DNA of 8,861 nt, taken from contig JALXCG010000045.1 in the NCBI GenBank assembly GCA_026991065.1, forward strand, positions 1-8,861, given 5' to 3'. Under the pieces are notes generated by a model. That model was not told the DNA's origin. It saw nothing but the letters and a program-made list of their open reading frames with translations, and made no database searches. Both the position numbers and the translations under genes were made by a program. Each line of letters begins with the position of its first letter. The first letter of the stretch is position 1. Positions 1 to 6,482 of the stretch are shown piece after piece. The DNA is from JALXCG01 sp026991065 [NCBI: Gemmatimonadota bacterium] (GTDB taxonomy: Bacteria > GCA-2686955).

Positions 1-1
1 C

Positions 2-535
2 AACGCCCTCGCTCTTGACCCGGAAGGTCCCCAGGCGATCTTCATCGGTACCGATGCGGGCGCCTGGGTCAGCACATCGGGCGGCGGCAACTGGATGGTG
101 CTGGGGTCCGGTCTCCCCTTGGTGTCGGTCTATGATCTCAAGGTCCACCCCGAGGAGCGTTTTCTGATCGCCGGTACTCATGGGCGCTCGATGTACAAGC
201 TGGCGCTCCCCGATGGTGTCGGTATCGCCGGGCCCAGCCCACCGGCCGGGCATAACCGCCAACCTCGGCTCTACCCCAACGCGCCGAACCCTTTCAACCC
301 CAGCACCTCCATTCGCTTTGAGCTGCCGCTTTCCACTCACGCGCGTCTCGCCATCTACGATCAGAGCGGTCGCCTGATCCGCACGCTGGTCGATGCGACC
401 CTCCCCGCAGGCAGTCACAGCCGGCGTTGGGACGGTCTGTCGGCGGCAGGCGTACCGGTTGCGTCGGGTCGCTATACTGCTGTCTTGGAGGCCGCGGGCA
501 CCCGCGCCGACCAAACCATGCTCTTACTCAAGTAA
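2..535 (+). CDS. C-terminal part of a secreted BNR/sialidase-like beta-propeller protein with a FlgD-like/T9SS-type tail (5' end outside window)
   Basis: The frame is open from the window edge, so the start lies to the left; 177 codons are visible, ending in TAA. Visible residues 1-70 look like the last blades of a beta-propeller. They contain a GTDAGAWVSTSGGGNW stretch, which is an Asp-box/BNR-like repeat, and a closing HPEERFLIAGTHGRSMY strand typical of secreted sialidase- or VPS10-like propellers. A Pro/Gly-rich linker (about 71-88) leads to an Ig-like domain (about 89-177). This domain opens with YPNAPNPFNPSTSIRFELP and ends in TMLLLK, matching the FlgD_ig / type IX secretion tail found in FCB-group bacteria. 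The protein is therefore probably exported to the surface or medium, with the propeller as a binding or hydrolytic module. The substrate cannot be told from this fragment, and no catalytic residues of a true sialidase are visible. The internal ATG at 95 lies inside the propeller and is not the start. Confidence 0.85.
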   Translation, partial: NALALDPEGPQAIFIGTDAGAWVSTSGGGNWMVLGSGLPLVSVYDLKVHPEERFLIAGTHGRSMYKLALPDGVGIAGPSPPAGHNRQPRLYPNAPNPFNPSTSIRFELPLSTHARLAIYDQSGRLIRTLVDATLPAGSHSRRWDGLSAAGVPVASGRYTAVLEAAGTRADQTMLLLK

Positions 536-600
536 ATCCTTGGCCTGCTGATCCCCAGCTTCTGGTTCGCGCTCCCATGTCACGGCGCGGGCTTCCCTTC

Positions 601-607
601 AGAGGAG
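601..607 (+). promoter_or_regulatory. Shine-Dalgarno sequence of glgP
   Basis: AGAGGAG ends 7 bases before the ATG at 615 and fixes that start. The rest of the 536-614 gap shows no convincing promoter or T-tailed terminator. Confidence 0.85.
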
Positions 608-614
608 TTTTCAA

Positions 615-3113
615 ATGTCCGAAAAACCCGCATCGGCGGCCTTCGACTTTCTGTCGACCACTCCCCACCAACGGGCACGGCACAGTGTCGAATCGGTCAA
701 ACGCGATTTCGCGGCGCACCTTCACTTCTCCTTGGTCAAGGACCGCTACACGGCCACCGAACTCGATCGCTACGATGCCCTTGCGTTGGCCATTCGCGAT
801 CGGGTGGTGGATCGCTGGATCAAAACCCAACAGGTTCACCACGAAAAAGATGTCAAGCGCGTCTACTATCTTTCTCTGGAATACCTGATGGGGCGCGCGC
901 TACAAAACAACCTGATCAATCTCGGCTGCGAAGAGATTGTGCGGGAAGCGCTCAATGACCTGAACATCGATCTGGATACTCTGCTGAATCGCGGCCGGGA
1001 TGCCGGGCTTGGAAACGGTGGTCTGGGGCGTCTGGCGGCCTGTTTTCTCGACTCACTCGCCACGCTGGACATTCCCACTTTCGGTTATGGCCTCTGCTAC
1101 GACTACGGGATCTTCACCCAGAACATCCGGGACGGGCGCCAGTATGAAACACCGGATGACTGGCTGCGCCATGGCAATCCATGGTTCATTCCGCGTCCGG
1201 AATACAGTCAAGTCGTCCACTTCGGGGGTCGGGTCGAGACCGTTCAGACGCCGCGCGGCATCCACTTCGTCTGGCGCGATACCTCTCCCATGATCGGGCA
1301 ACCGATCGACATGCCGATCGTCGGCTATGGCGGCAAGACTGTCAACAATCTCCGCCTCTGGTCAGCCAAGGCACATGAAGATTTCGACTTCCAACACTTC
1401 GATCGAGGGGACTATTTTGGCGCCGTCGAGGCCAAGGTTACCGCCGAGAGCATTACCAAAGTCCTCTATCCGAACGACAACAACTACCAGGGCAAAGAGC
1501 TGCGCTTTCGACAGCAGTACTTCTTCGTTTCCTGTTCCCTGCAGGACATCTTTCGCCGCTACACTCGAGACCATCGATCGTTCGCCGAGTTCCCGAGCAA
1601 AGTCGCGCTGCACCTGAACGACACTCACCCCGCGCTGGCCATCCCGGAGTTGATGCGGCTGCTGCTCGATGAGCAGCACTTGTCCTGGGAAGAAGCCTGG
1701 GACATCACCTGCGCCACCACCGGCTATACCAACCACACACTCATGCCGGAAGCTCTCGAACGTTGGCCGGTGTCCTTCTTTGAGCGCCACCTACCGCGCC
1801 ACATGCAGATCATTCACGAGATCAATCGCCGCTTTCTGAAACGTGTCCGCGGGCGCTTTCCCTTTGATTCCGACCGTCTGCAGCGCATGAGTCTGATCGA
1901 CGAGCAGGGGGAACGCAGCGTACGCATGGCCTACCTTTCGATTGTCGGTTCGAAGTCGGTCAACGGCGTCGCAGCACTTCACACCCACCTGCTCCAGACG
2001 CATCTCTTCTCCGACTTCTACGAACTTGACCCGGAGAAGTTCAACAACAAGACCAACGGCATTACCCCACGGCGTTGGCTGCGTCTGGCCAATGCTGACC
2101 TGGCCCAACTCATCACCGCCCGCATCGGTTCGGCATGGATCACCGACCTGGAGCACCTGCGCGACATTGAGCAGTTCGCCGACGACGAGGATTTCCAGGC
2201 GGAATTCCGCGCGATCAAAGCGCGCAACAAAGCGGAACTCGCCACGATCATCGGTGATCGCGCCGGCGTCAATGTCTCCGTCGATTCGATTTTTGATGTC
2301 CAGGTCAAACGCATCCATGAGTACAAACGCCAATTGCTCAACGTGATGCACATCGTCATGCTCTATATGCGCTTGCGCCGTGATCCAACCATTTCAATCA
2401 CGCCGCGCACCTTCATCTTCGCCGGCAAAGCAGCGCCCGGCTACAAAATGGCAAAGAAGATCATCCACCTGATCCACGCCGTCGGCGATGTCATCAATGC
2501 GGACGCTGAAGTGGATGGCCGGCTCCGGATCGCTTTCATACCGAACTACGGGGTTTCGCTCGCGCAAAAGATCATCCCCGCCGCGGACATCAGTCAGCAG
2601 ATCTCCACCGCCGGCATGGAAGCATCCGGCACCGGCAACATGAAATTCGCCTTGAATGGCGCTCTTACCATCGGCACCCTGGATGGAGCCAATATCGAGA
2701 TCATGGAGGAAGTGGGCGAAGACAACATTTTCATCTTCGGTCACACCGCGGAACAGGTCGACGCCCTGCGCTCCGATCCCGATTACGATCCACGGGCAAT
2801 CTACGAATCGGACAATGAGATCCGCGAAACCTGCAACCTTCTCTTCGGTGGTTTCTTCGACCCGCAGGAACCCGGCGTCTTCGATTCCATTCAACGCAAG
2901 GTGCTCGACAGTTCAGATCCCTACATTCACCTCGCCGACCTGCGCATGTACGCCGATGCAATGGCCAGGACCCAGGCCTTCTATGCAAACCCAACTGCCT
3001 GGACTCGTGCCGCGATCCTCAATGTCGCGCGCATGGGGCGATTCAGCTCCGACCGCACAATCCGCGAGTACAATCGGGAGATCTGGCAAGTGCCGCAGGT
3101 TCCGGTCGACTGA
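615..3113 (+). CDS. glgP: Glycogen/starch/alpha-glucan phosphorylase (GT35)
   Basis: This cytoplasmic PLP-dependent enzyme cleaves alpha-1,4-glucan ends with phosphate to give glucose-1-phosphate. The product has 832 residues, the usual size for the family (rabbit muscle enzyme about 842). Hallmarks visible in order: HLHFSLVKDR (35-44) and VYYLSLEYLMGR near the N terminus; the glycine loop GLGNGGLGRLA (131-141); HLNDTHPALAIPELMR (from 333); TNHTLMPEALERWP; phosphate-site KRIHEYKRQ (565-573, equivalent to rabbit Arg569/Lys574); and the PLP motif EASGTGNMKFALNG with Schiff-base Lys677 (rabbit Lys680). All expected catalytic residues are present. The near one-to-one numbering with animal phosphorylase makes this the long GlgP type rather than the shorter MalP. 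The ATG is preceded by a strong Shine-Dalgarno. No glycogen synthase or branching enzyme is visible next to it, so it stands outside any visible glg operon. It ends in TGA at normal family length. Confidence 0.97.
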   Translation: MSEKPASAAFDFLSTTPHQRARHSVESVKRDFAAHLHFSLVKDRYTATELDRYDALALAIRDRVVDRWIKTQQVHHEKDVKRVYYLSLEYLMGRALQNNLINLGCEEIVREALNDLNIDLDTLLNRGRDAGLGNGGLGRLAACFLDSLATLDIPTFGYGLCYDYGIFTQNIRDGRQYETPDDWLRHGNPWFIPRPEYSQVVHFGGRVETVQTPRGIHFVWRDTSPMIGQPIDMPIVGYGGKTVNNLRLWSAKAHEDFDFQHFDRGDYFGAVEAKVTAESITKVLYPNDNNYQGKELRFRQQYFFVSCSLQDIFRRYTRDHRSFAEFPSKVALHLNDTHPALAIPELMRLLLDEQHLSWEEAWDITCATTGYTNHTLMPEALERWPVSFFERHLPRHMQIIHEINRRFLKRVRGRFPFDSDRLQRMSLIDEQGERSVRMAYLSIVGSKSVNGVAALHTHLLQTHLFSDFYELDPEKFNNKTNGITPRRWLRLANADLAQLITARIGSAWITDLEHLRDIEQFADDEDFQAEFRAIKARNKAELATIIGDRAGVNVSVDSIFDVQVKRIHEYKRQLLNVMHIVMLYMRLRRDPTISITPRTFIFAGKAAPGYKMAKKIIHLIHAVGDVINADAEVDGRLRIAFIPNYGVSLAQKIIPAADISQQISTAGMEASGTGNMKFALNGALTIGTLDGANIEIMEEVGEDNIFIFGHTAEQVDALRSDPDYDPRAIYESDNEIRETCNLLFGGFFDPQEPGVFDSIQRKVLDSSDPYIHLADLRMYADAMARTQAFYANPTAWTRAAILNVARMGRFSSDRTIREYNREIWQVPQVPVD

Positions 3114-3124
3114 TTCGTCGGCAT

Positions 3125-3134
3125 CTCGCGCGAG
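3125..3134. repeat. 10-bp perfect palindrome CTCGCGCGAG between glgP and the transporter gene
   Basis: The palindrome lies 11 bases after the glgP stop. It has no unpaired loop and no T-run follows, so it is not a standard intrinsic terminator. It could be a protein-binding site or chance in GC-rich DNA. Confidence 0.3.
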
Positions 3135-3155
3135 TACTCTCTCCAATTTGTGAAT

Positions 3156-3161
3156 TATCGT
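3156..3161 (+). promoter_or_regulatory. Candidate -10 element (TATCGT) for a leaderless transcript of the transporter gene
   Basis: TATCGT fits TANNNT and ends 5 bases before the ATG at 3167, inside an AT-rich patch (about 3145-3166) in otherwise GC-rich DNA. No Shine-Dalgarno precedes that ATG. A transcript from this element would begin at or next to the start codon. No good -35 hexamer was found, so the call is tentative. Confidence 0.35.
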
Positions 3162-3166
3162 TACCT

Positions 3167-4516
3167 ATGAAAAACCATCTGGACCGCGCCCTCAATATCT
3201 TCGCGGATGTCCGCGCCGGAGAAGGGTCCAACGCCCTTCTCCTCATGCTCAATGTGTTCCTGCTCCTGACCGCCTACTACCTGATCAAGCCCGCCCGCGA
3301 AGCGTTGATCCTCGCCGGTGGTGGGGCAGAGGTCAAGAGCTATGCCGCGGCCGGACAAGCCCTGCTTCTACTCCTGGCGGTACCGCTCTATGGGCGTCTT
3401 GCCGCCCGGGTTCCGCGCCGGCGACTCATCAACAGCGTTACCCTCTTCTTCGTGGGCTGCCTGGTCTCCTTCTACCTGGCGGCACAGGCCGGTTGGGCGG
3501 TCGGAGTTCCGTTCTACCTCTGGGTCGGCATCTTCAACCTCATGATCATCGCCCAGTTCTGGGCGTTCGCCAACGACATCTACACGCCCGATCAAGGCAA
3601 ACGGCTTTTTGCCATCATCGGTTTTGGCGCCTCGGCGGGGGCGGTTCTCGGTGGTGTGATCGCCAAGCACCTCATCGAGCCCTTTGGCGTGCGGCAACTG
3701 CTTCTGGTCTCCGCCGGAGTTCTGTTGTTGGCTGCGGCAATCACCAATCTGATCGATCAGCGAACACAACACGCGGCCCACTCCAAGGCTCCCCATCGCG
3801 CGGAAAGCGCCACCGCCCCGATTCACAATCGTGGGGCGTTCAAGCTTCTTCTGAACAACAGTTATCTTCTCCAGATCGCATTTCTGCTGCTGATCCTCAA
3901 CTGGGTCAACACCACCGGTGAGTATATCCTGGGCGACGTCGTTCTCGCCAAAGCGCAAGCAGCGGTCGCCGCGGGCAGCAGCGGCGGCCTGGATGTCGGT
4001 GACTACATCGGCGTTTTCTACTCCGATTTCTTCTCTGTCGTCAATCTTGTCAGCCTCTTCACGCAGGCGTTTCTCGTCTCCAGGATCCTGCGCTTTTTCG
4101 GGGTTCGTGCCGCCCTCTTGATCCTTCCGGTTGTCGCTTTCGGCGGCTACCTGATCCTCGCCTTTTATCCGGTTCTGGAGATCGTTCGCTGGGCAAAAAC
4201 CGCGGAAAACTCCACCGACTATTCCCTGCAGAACACGGTTCGCAATGTTCTGTTCCTGCCTACCACGCGCGAAGAGAAATATGTCGCAAAACAAGCGATA
4301 GACAGCATCTTCGTGCGCATGGGCGACGTCCTCTCAGCACTGGTCGTTTTCGCCGGCACCCAGTGGCTCGGCATGAATACGCATGGCTTCGCGCTCTTCA
4401 ATCTTCTTTTGGTGGGAATATGGGTTCTGCTGGCCCTTGGAATCGGGCGCCGCTTTCATCAATTGGAAAGAGAATCCGCTGCAGCGTCCTCGGGCGGCAC
4501 AAGATCCCGGTCGTAG
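3167..4516 (+). CDS. Polytopic inner-membrane transporter, ATP:ADP antiporter (Tlc/Npt)-like / MFS-type
   Basis: The 449-residue protein is very hydrophobic, with about 10-12 membrane spans in two halves split by a polar loop near residues 193-225. It carries the segment YYLIKPAREALI (37-48). After the ninth or so span comes a polar stretch, KTAENSTDYSLQNTVRN (344-360), followed by LFLPTTREEKYVAKQAID (362-379) and a nearby RMGD (384-387). These segments recall bacterial relatives of the ATP/ADP translocase family, which are often annotated simply as MFS transporters. In intracellular bacteria and plastids the family exchanges nucleotides. In free-living bacteria the substrate is mostly unknown, so nucleotide exchange is not claimed here. 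The gene follows glgP after 53 bases without a Shine-Dalgarno; a TATCGT box just upstream suggests its own leaderless start. Its final 58 bases, encoding a polar tail, overlap the convergent phosphatase gene. A long open frame on its antisense strand is a shadow. Confidence 0.75.
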   Translation: MKNHLDRALNIFADVRAGEGSNALLLMLNVFLLLTAYYLIKPAREALILAGGGAEVKSYAAAGQALLLLLAVPLYGRLAARVPRRRLINSVTLFFVGCLVSFYLAAQAGWAVGVPFYLWVGIFNLMIIAQFWAFANDIYTPDQGKRLFAIIGFGASAGAVLGGVIAKHLIEPFGVRQLLLVSAGVLLLAAAITNLIDQRTQHAAHSKAPHRAESATAPIHNRGAFKLLLNNSYLLQIAFLLLILNWVNTTGEYILGDVVLAKAQAAVAAGSSGGLDVGDYIGVFYSDFFSVVNLVSLFTQAFLVSRILRFFGVRAALLILPVVAFGGYLILAFYPVLEIVRWAKTAENSTDYSLQNTVRNVLFLPTTREEKYVAKQAIDSIFVRMGDVLSALVVFAGTQWLGMNTHGFALFNLLLVGIWVLLALGIGRRFHQLERESAAASSGGTRSRS

Positions 4517-5625
4517 ATCTCCTCGGTGGTGCCGGCGGTCCGCCAAACATGAAGCCGCGGAGGCGCGTTCCGGTAGATGTCCAGCACCATCAGCCCCGGC
4601 ACCGAGGCGCAGAAAAGAGCGTCATCACCCCAGCCGACGGGGGAGAGTTTTGACCCCGCCCCACTGATGGCCACGTAACCCGCATAGTCGCCGCCTTGGA
4701 GAACCTGCAGATTGTGATCGTGTCCGGCGGCATAGAGCAGAGGCGGATCACTCTTCACCACCTTGCGCAGCTCCTCCATTACTTCACCGTAAGCCCCCGA
4801 GCCGATCTCCTCACCATCGCGACCGGCCAGGAGCCTGATACCCCAACTGACCACATTTTCAGCCAGCATCCCGACAAGCGGCACCCGCTCCCGCCAGCCA
4901 AAGCGGCCACCGTGGGGGCCGTAGCTCTTGGGAGGATGGTGTGCCACCAGAAGTGTTGTGCGGTCGTCGCTGTGCTGGAGAACCTGTTCCAGCCTCCGCC
5001 AGGTTCCCTCCTGATTCCGGTCCGCCGCCCGTTCCGCAATCAGGCGCTCAGTATCCAATCCGACGATGCGCACGCCCGGCCGTTCCAGGGTATCAGGGCC
5101 AGCCGCCCCGGCCGGCAGGAAGCGCCCGCCACGCTCGGCCACAAACTCCATTTGGCGCAGCAACGCCCCAGAGTCACCCTTGCCCCAATCGTGGTTACCC
5201 GGTAGAAAGACGCACTCTCCACCCGCGTCGAGAGCAGCCTCTATCTCCCGGCTGAGAACCGCTTCCACCGCGGCGCGGTCGGGCGAAGGCTCCTTCGGCA
5301 ACCCCTCGGCGTAGGCGTTGTCCCCCAAATAGAGCACGGTCGCTCGACCGGCTGCCTCCTCGACCGCCTTCCGGATCGCTTGCAAGAGCGGAGCCCCCTC
5401 CGCTACCCAGCCTGCATCGCCCACCAGCACAACACGCCAGCGCATCGAAGCCGAGTTGGCCTCTTCATAAGGGGGGCGCATCTCGCGAGAAGCGTACCGC
5501 ATTCTCTCCGCGCTACAGCCGGCCATTCCGAGCACAATCATGACCCAGCACACAAACAACCACCACCGCCCATTTCCCGGGCCGCAGATTCCGGTGCGTT
5601 CTGCTTGCCTCAACCGCCGCATCAC
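4459..5625 (-). CDS. Purple-acid-phosphatase-like metallophosphoesterase, predicted lipoprotein
   Basis: The product has 388 residues. A membrane segment (about 21-36) ends in the lipobox-like MAGC, giving lipidated Cys37; Met at -3 is slightly unusual. The calcineurin-like metal-binding motifs follow in order: GDAG (Asp70), YLGDNAY (Asp102, Tyr105), PGNHDW (Asn144, His145), VAHHPP (His229/230) and AGHDH (301-304). The DxG plus GDxxY pairing, instead of the usual DxH, is the purple acid phosphatase pattern. A dinuclear-metal phosphatase or phosphodiesterase in the periplasm or at the outer membrane is expected; the substrate is unknown. The start is uncertain: GTG at 5625 is followed at once by ATG at 5622, and neither has a clear Shine-Dalgarno, so translation may depend on the upstream ompA-like gene 49 bases away on the same strand. 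The TGA stop lies inside the convergent transporter gene. Confidence 0.88.
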   Translation of the reverse strand: MMRRLRQAERTGICGPGNGRWWLFVCWVMIVLGMAGCSAERMRYASREMRPPYEEANSASMRWRVVLVGDAGWVAEGAPLLQAIRKAVEEAAGRATVLYLGDNAYAEGLPKEPSPDRAAVEAVLSREIEAALDAGGECVFLPGNHDWGKGDSGALLRQMEFVAERGGRFLPAGAAGPDTLERPGVRIVGLDTERLIAERAADRNQEGTWRRLEQVLQHSDDRTTLLVAHHPPKSYGPHGGRFGWRERVPLVGMLAENVVSWGIRLLAGRDGEEIGSGAYGEVMEELRKVVKSDPPLLYAAGHDHNLQVLQGGDYAGYVAISGAGSKLSPVGWGDDALFCASVPGLMVLDIYRNAPPRLHVWRTAGTTEEIYDRDLVPPEDAAADSLSN

Positions 5626-5674
5626 GACCGCTTCGGCAACTGGGTCAGTTCGATCTCTGTTGATGGCGTGACGA

Positions 5675-6259
5675 CTACTCCATCACGACGACAACGACGC
5701 GGCGATTCAGCGCCCGCCCCGCTTTGGTGGCGTTATCGGCAACCGGCATCGTCTCCCCGTATGAATAGGAGGACAAGCGGTGGAGAGGAATCTGATGCTC
5801 TCGGTGAAGGTAATTCACCACGGCCTCGGCTCGTGCTTTACCGAGTTCCAGGTTGTAGGCTTCGCTGCCGGTCGCATCGGTGTGCCCCTGGACTTCGATG
5901 TAGACGTCGCGATTCTCCCGCTTCAGTTCCCCGACCAGCTCCGAGAGAACGGCCTTCGCTTCGTCGGACAGGGTGTAAGCATTGACCGTAAAGCGAATCT
6001 CGTCGTTGGACATCACAGTCTGACCCAAGAGATGACCCTGCGCGAGTTTGCCGGCCTCGGTCGCGCGCCGCAGGGCATCCTCGGCGGTGCGCTTGTTGGA
6101 CGCAATGCTCGCGTCACGAGAAGCCAGGCTTTGGTTCATCGACTCGTTCAGTCGTGCTTCAAGTGCAGCGATCTCTTCGTTTACGTATCCCTTGGTGGCG
6201 CAACCAGCAAACAGCAGCGTCCCGACAGCCAACAGCGATAGATGGTAGAGCCTCTTCAT
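5675..6259 (-). CDS. OmpA-family peptidoglycan-binding lipoprotein with coiled-coil stalk
   Basis: The mature start is ATG at 6259, preceded by GAGGA at 7 bases. The frame stays open to 6400 but that extension runs through the promoter. The 194-residue product begins with a short lipoprotein signal ending in LFAGC (lipid-bearing Cys20). Residues about 24-75 form an Ala/Glu/Arg-rich heptad region resembling the Lpp stalk. Residues about 85-194 are an OmpA C-terminal-like domain with GHTDATGSEAYNLELGKARA (125-144). Asp128 and Arg143 have the same 15-residue spacing as the diaminopimelate-binding Asp271/Arg286 of E. coli OmpA, and NRRV (185-188) is the usual end motif. It is expected to anchor the outer membrane to peptidoglycan from the periplasmic side, like Pal. 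The Pal-Tol genes are not next to it, so the name pal is not assigned. It probably forms an operon with the phosphatase lipoprotein downstream. Confidence 0.9.
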   Translation of the reverse strand: MKRLYHLSLLAVGTLLFAGCATKGYVNEEIAALEARLNESMNQSLASRDASIASNKRTAEDALRRATEAGKLAQGHLLGQTVMSNDEIRFTVNAYTLSDEAKAVLSELVGELKRENRDVYIEVQGHTDATGSEAYNLELGKARAEAVVNYLHREHQIPLHRLSSYSYGETMPVADNATKAGRALNRRVVVVVME

Positions 6260-6266
6260 CAAACAT

Positions 6267-6271
6267 TCCTC
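6267..6271 (-). promoter_or_regulatory. Shine-Dalgarno sequence of the OmpA-family lipoprotein
   Basis: GAGGA on the minus strand, 7 bases before the ATG at 6259. It decides this start over the in-frame ATG at 6400. Confidence 0.8.
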
Positions 6272-6348
6272 AGTGGTGATTCCGGCCGCTTCGAGCCGTG
6301 CGCAGGTTTGGTTAGACCGCTCCGCAGTCTGCTTCGCAGTCGTCTCGG

Positions 6349-6377
6349 AATCTACCACCGCCGGTGGAGTATCACAA
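6349..6377 (-). promoter_or_regulatory. Candidate sigma70-type promoter for the lipoprotein operon
   Basis: Reading the minus strand, TTGTGA (6377-6372; 4 of 6 to TTGACA) and TAGATT (6354-6349; 4 of 6 to TATAAT) are separated by exactly 17 bases. The predicted start is near 6342, leaving a leader of about 80 bases before the ompA-like ATG. The spacer is largely filled by a palindrome (6355-6367). Found by eye, so moderate confidence only. Confidence 0.5.
6355..6367. promoter_or_regulatory. 13-bp inverted repeat (CCACCG-C-CGGTGG) in the promoter spacer, candidate operator
   Basis: Two perfect 6-bp arms around one central base sit directly against the candidate -10 and between it and the -35 of the lipoprotein promoter. 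That is a classic place for a repressor, or for a MerR-type activator, to act. The regulator is not in the window. Confidence 0.45.
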
Positions 6378-6413
6378 GTCGCACCCGCCACCGTCGCCAC
6401 CTTCGGCAGCGCT

Positions 6414-6437
6414 CACCACAACTGGCACCACAACAGG
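6414..6437. repeat. Tandem 12-bp direct repeat (CACCACAACTGG / CACCACAACAGG)
   Basis: The two copies abut and differ at one base. They are followed by CAGCG, so the second copy ends in GGCAGCG; the same heptamer GGCAGCG occurs at 6405-6411 before the first copy. The block lies about 37 bases upstream of the candidate -35 of the minus-strand promoter and about 30 bases upstream of the candidate -10 of the plus-strand small gene, so a DNA-binding protein here could influence both directions. Confidence 0.55.
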
Positions 6438-6466
6438 CAGCGAGTGGCCCCAAACCGATCCGTGCG

Positions 6467-6475
6467 TGATACACT
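6467..6475 (+). promoter_or_regulatory. Extended -10 element (TGATACACT) for a leaderless transcript of the small membrane protein gene
   Basis: The sequence fits TGnTANNNT exactly and ends 7 bases before the ATG at 6483, so transcription would begin at about the A of the start codon. No Shine-Dalgarno is present before that ATG, and no clear -35 was found, which extended -10 promoters can do without. Confidence 0.45.
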
Positions 6476-6482
6476 CCACTCC

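Noticed and set aside
1791-2894. Two antisense frames (186 and 166 codons) inside glgP
   Set aside because: Shadows of a fully conserved phosphorylase; no protein family features.
3114-3166. Intrinsic terminator after glgP
   Set aside because: The only inverted repeat (3125-3134) has no loop and is not followed by a T-run.
3368-4294. 308-codon open frame on the minus strand
   Set aside because: Antisense shadow of the transporter: a highly charged, motif-free translation that mirrors the hydrophobic codons of the real gene.
6329-6339. Short CTGC-TTC-GCAG hairpin in the ompA-like leader
   Set aside because: Four-base arms are too short to separate from chance in GC-rich DNA; no riboswitch-like architecture was recognised around it.
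6260-6400. N-terminal extension of the OmpA-type lipoprotein to the ATG at 6400
   Set aside because: It would bury the lipoprotein signal sequence and run through the candidate promoter and palindrome; the ATG at 6259 has a proper Shine-Dalgarno.
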